From contig CAJXZI010000091.1 in NCBI GenBank assembly GCA_913063005.1, forward strand, positions 1 through 7,595: a stretch of DNA of 7,595 bases, read 5' to 3'. This document shows positions 1 to 5,089 of this stretch, in pieces. Made by a program: the position numbers and the translations under genes. The DNA is from an uncultured Halieaceae bacterium (GTDB lineage: Bacteria > Pseudomonadota > Gammaproteobacteria > Pseudomonadales > Halieaceae). Every line of letters begins with the position of its first letter. Positions within the stretch are counted from its first letter, which is position 1. Under the pieces are notes generated by a model. That model was not told where the DNA came from. It ran no database searches and was given only the letters and a program-made list of their open reading frames with translations.

Positions 1-58
1 GAGCGAGAAAGGACCGAAAGTACTTCATAAACCGGAAGCACTGAAAGAGCTAAAAGAA

Positions 59-117
59 CCCAAAGACCCAAAGACCCAAAGACCCAAAGACCCAAAGACC
101 CAAAGACCCAAAGACCC
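59..117. repeat. 8-bp tandem repeat, CCCAAAGA, seven perfect copies
   Basis: Seven exact head-to-tail copies of CCCAAAGA fill 59-114, followed by a further CCC and then decayed sequence (GGAAGACC). The unit is not a multiple of three, so a gain or loss of one copy would shift any reading frame crossing it. The stretch lies about 90 bases before the first crotonase start and is part of a longer A/G-rich tract. The perfect identity of the copies suggests recent slippage expansion, which is inference. I see no known protein-binding motif in the unit. Confidence 0.95.
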
Positions 118-163
118 GGAAGACCAAAAAGAATGGAAAGAAAGAGAACATAGATAAAGAGAG

Positions 164-200
164 CAGAGAGAAAGAAAACAGAGAGAAAGAGAACAGAGAG
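164..200. repeat. 15-bp purine-rich tandem repeat, 2.5 copies, abutting a gene start
   Basis: Copies are CAGAGAGAAAGAAAA (164-178), CAGAGAGAAAGAGAA (179-193) and a partial CAGAGAG (194-200). The first two differ at one base. The last partial copy supplies the only Shine-Dalgarno-like sequence (AGAGAG, 195-200) for the crotonase gene starting at 206, five bases further on, so the translation signal of that gene is itself a repeat unit. Confidence 0.85.
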
Positions 201-205
201 TGCTT

Positions 206-1009
206 ATGTCGGTAATTGAAAAAAGCTCGCTAGTGAGCTTGCAGGTTGATAGCAACGTCGCGACGATTTCATTGAATCGCCCTAAGGTGCGCAACGCACT
301 TAATCGGCAACTTATGCTCGATATGATCGCCGTCGCGGAGGCTGTATCTGACCGCGAGGATATTCGGGCCGTTATCTTTGCCGCCGAGGGTACAGATTTC
401 TCCGTAGGTGCTGACCTTAAAGAGGTCTCGAGCATGGAGCCGACAGGCTCGCTGCTACGTGCCCGTCGAGACGCAGAACTCGGACGTAAGATGTTGACGG
501 CAATTCGCAGTATCCATCAGCCAACAATTTGTGCTCTGAAGGGCGTTGCTACCGGCGGAGGGGCTTGTATTGCTGCGGCCTGTGATTTTCGAGTTGCCAG
601 CCAGACTGCCCGTATCGGCCTGGGTGAAGTCAAAATGGGCATGAACCTAATGTGGAATGCCGTGCCTTTATTTGTGGAGCTCGTGGGTTTGTCACGTGCT
701 AAACGACTCATCATGTCGGGTGATTTATACGGCAGCGAAACACTGGAGGCGTGGGGGTTGGTCGATGAGGTTTGCAGCGAGAGTGATCTCTCCACGGTTG
801 CTGAAAAATGGGCGCGCAAGTACGGAGATCTGCCACCGATAGCCATACAAATGATTAAGCGTAGCGTTAATCAATATGCGCTTGCGCTGAGCGAGGCGGT
901 CATGCACATGGACGAAGATCAGTGGATCCTTGCTGCACGCAGCGATGACTTTAAAGAGTGTGTCACCGCTTTTGTTGAGAAGCGACCTGCCAAGCCAACC
1001 GGTTTTTGA
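206..1009 (+). CDS. Crotonase-family (enoyl-CoA hydratase/isomerase-like) protein, atypical active site
   Basis: The 267-residue product has the whole crotonase fold length. It acts, by family, on an acyl-CoA thioester in the cytoplasm. The two oxyanion-hole segments are visible: SVGADL at 66-71 and GVATGGGACIAAACDF at 113-128. Aligned by eye with rat mitochondrial enoyl-CoA hydratase, the catalytic Glu164 is kept (E141, in GLGEVKMG) but Glu144 is replaced by Cys121, and the usual IPGAGGT stretch reads NLMWNAV. Simple syn-hydration is therefore doubtful; isomerase, hydrolase or another crotonase reaction is possible and the substrate is unknown. I chose ATG 206 because AGAGAG sits five bases upstream; an in-frame GTG at 200 would overlap that signal. 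No promoter is visible in the repeat-rich leader. The serine-hydrolase gene follows after 31 bases on the same strand, suggesting an operon. The C-terminus (AFVEKRPAKPTGF) has the usual FxEKRxPxxxG-like ending. Confidence 0.9.
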   Translation: MSVIEKSSLVSLQVDSNVATISLNRPKVRNALNRQLMLDMIAVAEAVSDREDIRAVIFAAEGTDFSVGADLKEVSSMEPTGSLLRARRDAELGRKMLTAIRSIHQPTICALKGVATGGGACIAAACDFRVASQTARIGLGEVKMGMNLMWNAVPLFVELVGLSRAKRLIMSGDLYGSETLEAWGLVDEVCSESDLSTVAEKWARKYGDLPPIAIQMIKRSVNQYALALSEAVMHMDEDQWILAARSDDFKECVTAFVEKRPAKPTGF

Positions 1010-1040
1010 GCAGTCATTGAAAGAGTAATGGGTATTAAAT

Positions 1041-2264
1041 ATGTCTGAGCGCCTGGTGTCCGGTTATTGCGATCCAAAATTCGCTGCTATCGAAGAACAA
1101 CTCTCTAGGGCCATTGAGAGTGGCTTTGATACGGGGGCCTCCGTTGCTATCGAGTATCAGGGTGAGATGGTCGTCAATTTGTGGGGTGGTCATAAGGATC
1201 GACAAAAAACGCAGCCATGGCTCGAGGACACGATTGTGAATGTGTTCTCTACCACCAAGGCGATAACGGCGACCTGTATTTTACAACTCATAGAGCGTGG
1301 AAAATTAGATCTTAACGCCCCCGTTTCCGATTACTGGCCCGAATACGGTTGCCAGGGTAAGGAAGCGACGAAGGTGAGTGACTTTATGTGTCACCGGGCG
1401 GCTATGCATGGGTTTCAAGGCACGTTCCCACAGTTTGATTACCGCGATTGGGACAAATGGACCGAGGCACTTGCCGCACAAGCGCCCTTCAGAACGCCGG
1501 GTACGACACAGGGTTATCACGCGCTGACCTACGGTTGGCTTGTTGGCGAACTGATTCGCCGTGTGGACGGTCGAAGCACGGGAACGTACTTCCGTGAGGA
1601 GATCGCTGAGCCACTTGGCTTGGATTTTCATATTGGCCTAGATGATGCTGCCATCGCGCGCTGTGGCGATATTTTGGTCGATCCGCAACCTAAGCCTTGG
1701 GCGCTAATGGTACTTACGCTCGTGCCGGACCTATTGCTGCCTGCGCAACTGCGGCACGTTAAAAAATTCCTTCGTATGGGTGATATGAAAGTGGCGTTTT
1801 CATCGAAGGCGAACTCGCCAGAAGGTATCGAGATGAATACAGAGGAGTGGCGCCAAGCGGAGATTCCCTCAGCGAACGGTCATGGCACGGCGGCGGCGTT
1901 GGCCAAGTTGTTTGGGGTGCTCAGTACCGGTACCGGTGGTGAGCGTGATGGTCATAAGATTTTAGATCCAGCCACTCTTAAACTGGCAACAACGCCACTG
2001 TCAGAAGGACCGGACACCGTTATTTTTGGTGCGCCCATCCGCTTTGGTGTGGGCTACGACTTAGGGCTTGGTACAACAACAATTGGTGCAGCGCCGCATC
2101 CAGAGCGCCTATTTGGCCACTGCGGCGTTGGTGGCACGGTGGCATTTGGTGATCCTGAACACGGGCTAGGTTATGGATTTTTATGCAACCGCATGCACAA
2201 TCCTAAAACGCTTTATAAAACCTCTAATCAGTTAACCAAGACGCTGCTCGACATTGTGAGTTGA
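1041..2264 (+). CDS. Serine hydrolase of the beta-lactamase class C / EstB esterase family
   Basis: The 407-residue protein carries the serine beta-lactamase-like signature set. S70-T-T-K73 (in VFSTTKAITA) is the SxxK nucleophile motif, Y159 (in QGYHALTYGW) is the likely YxN-equivalent tyrosine, and H360-C-G-V-G-G replaces the KTG box, as in esterases of the EstB type. CHRAAMHGF at 117-125 matches the conserved H-x-(S/A)-G-(L/F) region of the family. No signal peptide is visible at the N-terminus (MSERLVSGYC), so a cytoplasmic carboxylesterase, lactonase or similar hydrolase is more likely than a periplasmic beta-lactamase; the true substrate cannot be read from sequence. A hydrophobic patch at 220-234 probably belongs to the lid/substrate region. 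The start has only weak Shine-Dalgarno candidates (GAAAGAG at 1019-1025, or GGG at 1030-1032). It likely shares a transcript with the preceding crotonase, and its stop codon lies inside an 11-bp repeat. Confidence 0.88.
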   Translation: MSERLVSGYCDPKFAAIEEQLSRAIESGFDTGASVAIEYQGEMVVNLWGGHKDRQKTQPWLEDTIVNVFSTTKAITATCILQLIERGKLDLNAPVSDYWPEYGCQGKEATKVSDFMCHRAAMHGFQGTFPQFDYRDWDKWTEALAAQAPFRTPGTTQGYHALTYGWLVGELIRRVDGRSTGTYFREEIAEPLGLDFHIGLDDAAIARCGDILVDPQPKPWALMVLTLVPDLLLPAQLRHVKKFLRMGDMKVAFSSKANSPEGIEMNTEEWRQAEIPSANGHGTAAALAKLFGVLSTGTGGERDGHKILDPATLKLATTPLSEGPDTVIFGAPIRFGVGYDLGLGTTTIGAAPHPERLFGHCGVGGTVAFGDPEHGLGYGFLCNRMHNPKTLYKTSNQLTKTLLDIVS

Positions 2265-2301
2265 GTTTGAGTTGAGTTTGAGTTGGGTGTGAGCTGAGAC
2301 A
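2258..2301. repeat. 11-bp tandem repeat spanning the hydrolase stop codon
   Basis: GAGTTGAGTTT occurs exactly at 2258-2268 and 2269-2279, then decays as GAGTTGGGTGT (2280-2290) and GAGCTGAGACA (2291-2301). The first copy contains the last sense codon and TGA stop (2262-2264) of the serine-hydrolase gene. The frame hits a second TGA at 2268-2270, so copy-number change would hardly alter the protein. Confidence 0.85.
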
Positions 2302-2322
2302 GTCGGGAACATCCGAAGTCTC
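2296..2322. other. Hairpin in the convergent spacer between hydrolase and crotonase genes
   Basis: GAGAC (2296-2300) pairs with GTCTC (2318-2322). After a small internal bulge, TCGGG (2303-2307) pairs with TCCGA (2312-2316, one G-T), leaving an AACA loop. No T-run follows on either strand, so it is not a standard intrinsic terminator, but it is the only hairpin found between the two convergent genes and could end or protect their transcripts. Confidence 0.4.
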
Positions 2323-2355
2323 TGGTTATCAACTCGCACCATTGGTACGCGGTAG

Positions 2356-3162
2356 TTAACTTACATCGCGAAAGTTAGGTTTGCGCTTCTCGATAAAGGC
2401 ACGGACGCCCTCTGACACATGGGGGAAATCGAAGAGGACGCGCTGCGTTTCTTTCTCGTATTCCAATTGCTCGCTCAGGGTGTTGGACATTGCACGGTCG
2501 TGCGCTTTAACCACAGCTTTCAGACCAATCGTAGGACCGTCAGCAAGCCGGCCTGCAATTGTCTGAGCGGCAGTAAGTAATTGGTCAGCAGGTACACAAT
2601 CCCAAATGAGTCCCCAGTCTTTGGCGGTCGTGGCAGGAAGATCATCGCCCAAGAGCGCCAGCCCATTTGCTCGAGCACGGCCTACAAGATTAGGCAAGAA
2701 CCACGAGGCGCCCATGTCGGGAATGATTCCCAAGTTGGGACCAAAGACAAGTTTAAACGTGGCGTTTTCAGAGGCGATGGCGATATCGCCAGCGAGCGCA
2801 AGTCCCACACCGCCACCAGCTGAAGTGCCGTTAATGGCGGTTACCACAGGCTTCGTCGATTGAGAAACCGCTTTTACGAGCGGGTTGAATCCTCGATCCA
2901 TACTGGCAGCGGTCGCCTCGCCTGCAGATAGCCCCTCGGGCGATGGCCAGCTGTTGCGGTCAAGGTCAGCCCCGGCGCAGAAAGCGCGTCCCGCGCCCGT
3001 TATGATAATCGCGCGTACGTCTTTGTTGGTTCGAGCGTCTATAAGCGCCTGCAACAACGCCAAGGTAATGGTCTCGTTGAGAGAATTCAGGACTTCAGGG
3101 CGGTTGAGCGTGATGGTGAGTACGCCATTGTCGGCGAACTCTGTCATAAGCGTGTCGGACAT
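2356..3162 (-). CDS. PaaG-like enoyl-CoA isomerase/hydratase (crotonase family)
   Basis: The 268-residue protein is a full-length crotonase. The oxyanion-hole segments are FCAGADLDRN (61-70) and NGTSAGGGVGLALAGD (111-126). As in PaaG of phenylacetate degradation, both hydratase glutamates are absent and the segment LGIIPDMGASWFLP (144-157) keeps the aspartate (D149) that PaaG uses for double-bond shifting. The stretch GRARANGLALLGDDL (161-175) is also very close to E. coli PaaG from memory. Activity is thus more likely isomerisation of an enoyl-CoA than hydration. No other paa gene is in view, so a general 2-enoyl/3-enoyl-CoA isomerase role in beta-oxidation is equally possible. The start ATG (3160-3162 on the reverse strand) is preceded by GAGAG about ten bases upstream; a second in-frame ATG five codons in is less likely. 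It is transcribed divergently from dbpA and convergently to the hydrolase. Confidence 0.9.
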   Translation of the reverse strand: MSDTLMTEFADNGVLTITLNRPEVLNSLNETITLALLQALIDARTNKDVRAIIITGAGRAFCAGADLDRNSWPSPEGLSAGEATAASMDRGFNPLVKAVSQSTKPVVTAINGTSAGGGVGLALAGDIAIASENATFKLVFGPNLGIIPDMGASWFLPNLVGRARANGLALLGDDLPATTAKDWGLIWDCVPADQLLTAAQTIAGRLADGPTIGLKAVVKAHDRAMSNTLSEQLEYEKETQRVLFDFPHVSEGVRAFIEKRKPNFRDVS

Positions 3163-3182
3163 GGCTAAAGGTCTCTCTTTTG

Positions 3183-3207
3183 TTATTGGTTATTGGTTGA
3201 ACACCAA
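3183..3207. promoter_or_regulatory. Repeat and small inverted repeat upstream of the PaaG-like gene
   Basis: TTATTGG is duplicated exactly (3183-3189, 3190-3196) and runs into TTGGT-TGAAC-ACCAA (3193-3207), a 5-bp-arm inverted repeat. It sits 20-45 bases before the start of the reverse-strand crotonase, where an operator or promoter would be expected. No regulator motif that I know matches it and no clear -10/-35 pair was found, so a regulatory role is only a suggestion. Confidence 0.25.
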
Positions 3208-3226
3208 GTCCCTTCCACTCTAATTA

Positions 3227-3316
3227 CCTTGAGCACCTTGTGCCAGTTTTGATGACCCTGAAGCCTTCCAATCAGGGCTCTCAAGGCACAGGGATTGAGG
3301 AAAGAGTTAAAACTGG
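3227..3316. other. Cluster of inverted repeats in the divergent spacer before dbpA
   Basis: Several exact arm pairs occur within 90 bases: CCTTGAG (3227-3233) with CTCAAGG (3280-3286); TGTGCC (3239-3244) with GGCACA (3285-3290); CCCTGA (3256-3261) with TCAGGG (3272-3277, ten-base loop); and CCAGTTTT (3243-3250) with AAAACTGG (3309-3316). Some arms overlap, so the pairings would be alternative folds rather than one structure. This could be a folded 5' leader of dbpA, a small RNA, or chance; no T-run terminator is attached. Confidence 0.35.
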
Positions 3317-3333
3317 TAATGCGTCCTAACATT

Positions 3334-3346
3334 GCTGAATTTCAGC
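3334..3346. promoter_or_regulatory. Operator-like palindrome GCTGAA-T-TTCAGC upstream of dbpA
   Basis: This is a perfect 6-bp-arm inverted repeat around a single central T, ending 55 bases before the dbpA start. Its size and symmetry resemble a dimeric repressor site, but it matches no operator I know and no confident promoter was found beside it. Confidence 0.3.
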
Positions 3347-3401
3347 GCGTGAACTCAGGTCTTTTGTTAAGGTCCGAAGTCGTTAACCGCCTTGATTTAT
3401 T

Positions 3402-4796
3402 ATGACACCCACCCAGTTTGCATCACTTACGATCAGCTCTGAGCAATTAGAAGCTCTTGAGGGGCTGGGCTTTTCCAGCATGACTGCTGTGCAGGCTGAG
3501 AGCTTGCCACTGATCCTTGCGCGGAAAGACGTCATCATTCAGGCGAAGACGGGTAGCGGCAAAACTGCTGCCTTTGGCATCGGTTTGCTCAATCATCTCA
3601 ACCCGCGGTTTTTTGGTGTGCAAGCACTGGTAATGTGTCCTACTCGTGAGCTGGCAGAACAGGTGGCTCAAACCATCAGACAGCTGGCGAGCCGTATGGC
3701 AAATATCAAGACCGTGGTCTTGTGCGGCGGCAAGCCATTTGGTCCGCAGAGAGATTCCTTGCGCCATGGTGCGCATATTGTGGTAGGGACGCCCGGACGA
3801 ATCGAGGACCATCTCAAGAAGGGCAACCTAGCGCTAAAAGGCGTTAAGACCTTTGTGCTCGATGAGGCTGACCGTATGCTGGATATGGGGTTTGCCGAGG
3901 TGATGGCGAATATTACCCAGCGTCTCCCAAAAGATCGCCAAACAATTCTAATGTCTGCGACCTTTCCCGATGATATCCAGCGGATCAGCCGGTCAATACA
4001 GATTAACCCCGTTCAGGTCACAATCAATGAACAGCTAACGCACGATGACGATGTGCTCGAGCAGTTGTTTTTTGAAATCAGTAAGCACGAGCGTGAGACC
4101 GCGTTGCTCGCGGTCTTTGAACACTATCGTCCCAAAAACGCGATGGTCTTTTGTAACACGAAAAAGCAGTGCTCGGACGTGGCAAGTTTCCTGTGCGAGC
4201 ACGATATTGAGGCGATTGCTTTACATGGTGATTTGGACCAGCGTGAACGTGATCAGGTCCTTCTGCAGTTCGCCAATGATTCCTGCCCGGTATTGGTTGC
4301 CAGTGATGTGGCTGCCAGAGGACTGGATATTCCCGCACTTGAGATGGTTGTGAATGTCGATTTGCCGCGCGACGCTGATACCTACGTCCATAGAATTGGG
4401 CGAACGGGCCGAGCAGGAGAGAAAGGAAAGGCCTTTAGTTTGGTGACGCCTGCCGATACGCATCGTTTACGTGTCATTGAGGAGCACCTTGAGACTCCCT
4501 GCCTTTGCGATGTGCTCGCGTCGCTTGATCGAGACCCAAATTACGAACTCAAGGGCAACTGCGTAACGTTGCAGCTCGATGCGGGGAGAAAGCAGAAGGT
4601 TAGGCCTGGTGACATCTTGGGCGCGCTAACAGGGGATGCAGGTTTGCCGGGAGATCAGATTGGTAAAATCACTATTCTCGATAACAGTAGTTTCGTCGCG
4701 TTAAGGAGACCTGCACTTCGACAAGCAATGAACTATCTCAGCGACGGCAAGGTGAAGGGCCGCAAGATTAGGGCGCGACGATTACGATTGAAGTAG
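3402..4796 (+). CDS. dbpA: ATP-dependent RNA helicase DbpA
   Basis: DbpA is a DEAD-box helicase that acts in late assembly of the 50S ribosomal subunit, guided to hairpin 92 of 23S rRNA by its C-terminal RNA-recognition domain. The 464 residues (E. coli 457) show every core motif: Q-motif region with Q31, Walker A AKTGSGKT 48-55, PTRELA 80-85, TPGR 130-133, DEAD 154-157, SAT 185-187, VFCNTKK 249-255, ARGLD 305-309 and HRIGRTGRAG 330-339. The DbpA-specific domain spans about 385-464, with RPGDILGALTGD (401-412) and a basic tail KVKGRKIRARRLRLK, which separates it from RhlB, RhlE, SrmB or CsdA. ATG 3402 is the only plausible start: an in-frame TGA lies at 3393-3395. No Shine-Dalgarno sequence is present in the 20 bases before it (ACCGCCTTGATTTATT), so translation may start by another route. 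The gene stands alone between a divergent crotonase and a terminator. Confidence 0.97.
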   Translation: MTPTQFASLTISSEQLEALEGLGFSSMTAVQAESLPLILARKDVIIQAKTGSGKTAAFGIGLLNHLNPRFFGVQALVMCPTRELAEQVAQTIRQLASRMANIKTVVLCGGKPFGPQRDSLRHGAHIVVGTPGRIEDHLKKGNLALKGVKTFVLDEADRMLDMGFAEVMANITQRLPKDRQTILMSATFPDDIQRISRSIQINPVQVTINEQLTHDDDVLEQLFFEISKHERETALLAVFEHYRPKNAMVFCNTKKQCSDVASFLCEHDIEAIALHGDLDQRERDQVLLQFANDSCPVLVASDVAARGLDIPALEMVVNVDLPRDADTYVHRIGRTGRAGEKGKAFSLVTPADTHRLRVIEEHLETPCLCDVLASLDRDPNYELKGNCVTLQLDAGRKQKVRPGDILGALTGDAGLPGDQIGKITILDNSSFVALRRPALRQAMNYLSDGKVKGRKIRARRLRLK

Positions 4797-4801
4797 CTAT
4801 G

Positions 4802-4815
4802 GGCCTGATCAGGCC
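4802..4815. other. Perfect 14-bp palindrome just after dbpA
   Basis: GGCCTGATCAGGCC is fully self-complementary with no spacer and begins five bases after the dbpA stop codon. A second short palindrome, GGGCCC, lies at 4825-4830, and the half GATCAG recurs at 4843-4848. As RNA it would need to open central pairs to form a loop. It may be a protein-binding site or part of the 3' end structure; no T-run follows. Confidence 0.5.
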
Positions 4816-4853
4816 GAGTTTACTGGGCCCGATACCTGCCTGGATCAGAAATA

Positions 4854-4879
4854 AAAAAGGCAGCTTATGCTGCCTTTTT
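4854..4879. terminator. Bidirectional rho-independent terminator shared by dbpA and tRNA-Asn
   Basis: GGCAGC (4859-4864) pairs with GCTGCC (4869-4874) around a TTAT loop. Flanking A (4854-4858) and T (4875-4879) runs extend the stem to 11 bp and give a U-run in both directions. On the plus strand it ends dbpA 58 bases after the stop; on the minus strand it starts eight bases beyond the tRNA-Asn CCA. Confidence 0.93.
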
Positions 4880-4886
4880 ATTAATT

Positions 4887-4962
4887 TGGCTCCGGCTGCT
4901 GGGCTCGAACCAGCGACCCAATGATTAACAGTCATTTGCTCTACCAACTGAGCTAAGCCGGA
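4887..4962 (-). tRNA. tRNA-Asn (anticodon GTT)
   Basis: The 76-base reverse-strand sequence folds as a full cloverleaf: acceptor TCCGGCT/AGCCGGA, D-stem GCTC/GAGC, anticodon stem AATGA/TCATT around loop CTGTTAA, five-base variable loop GGGTC, and T-stem GCTGG/CCAGC around TTCGAGC. The anticodon GTT lies at 4927-4929, the discriminator base is G and CCA is encoded. It reads asparagine codons AAC and AAU. It has its own promoter upstream (4985-5014) and a terminator directly downstream. No integrase gene or duplicated tRNA 3' end is present, so nothing suggests use as an attachment site here. Confidence 0.98.
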
Positions 4963-4984
4963 ATAGTCTCTTTCGAGGACGCGG

Positions 4985-5014
4985 ACTATACACGTCCGGA
5001 TTTTCTTGCGTCAA
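4985..5014 (-). promoter_or_regulatory. Sigma-70 promoter of tRNA-Asn with GC-rich discriminator
   Basis: On the reverse strand, TTGACG (5009-5014) and TATAGT (4985-4990) match the -35 and -10 consensus at 5/6 bases each, 18 bases apart. Transcription would begin near 4975-4978, some 13-16 bases before the mature tRNA 5' end. The bases after the -10 are CCGCGTCC, the GC-rich discriminator typical of stringently controlled stable-RNA promoters, so shut-off by ppGpp is a reasonable inference. Confidence 0.8.
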
Positions 5015-5089
5015 GAAGAACAGAGCATTCAAATCACAAAGATAATTCCGGTAAGCTATCCGGCCGTCAAAAGCGAGCATATTTAGATC

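Noticed and set aside
25..435. Reverse-strand open frame of 136 codons covering the 8-bp repeat, with LWVFGSLG repeats in its translation
   Set aside because: Its first 76 or so codons are antisense to the crotonase gene and the rest is low-complexity translation of the repeat; it has no family resemblance.
1041..2264. True class C beta-lactamase giving drug resistance
   Set aside because: There is no signal peptide and the KTG box is replaced by HCG as in esterase relatives; a metabolic hydrolase is more likely.
4078..4463. Antisense and out-of-frame open frames within dbpA (and similar ones within uvrB and the crotonases)
   Set aside because: They lie wholly inside well-identified genes, show no domains and have no ribosome sites of note.
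4887..4962. tRNA-Asn as an integration site for a mobile element
   Set aside because: No integrase, no direct repeat of the tRNA 3' end and no change of gene content are visible around it.
5008..5023. Possible SOS box ending in ACAG (5020-5023) upstream of uvrB
   Set aside because: The matching left half reads GCGT rather than CTGT, so it is only a half site.
5041..5046. GATAAT as a -10 box for uvrB
   Set aside because: No -35-like hexamer lies 16-18 bases upstream and there is no extended -10 TG, so a promoter call is not supported.
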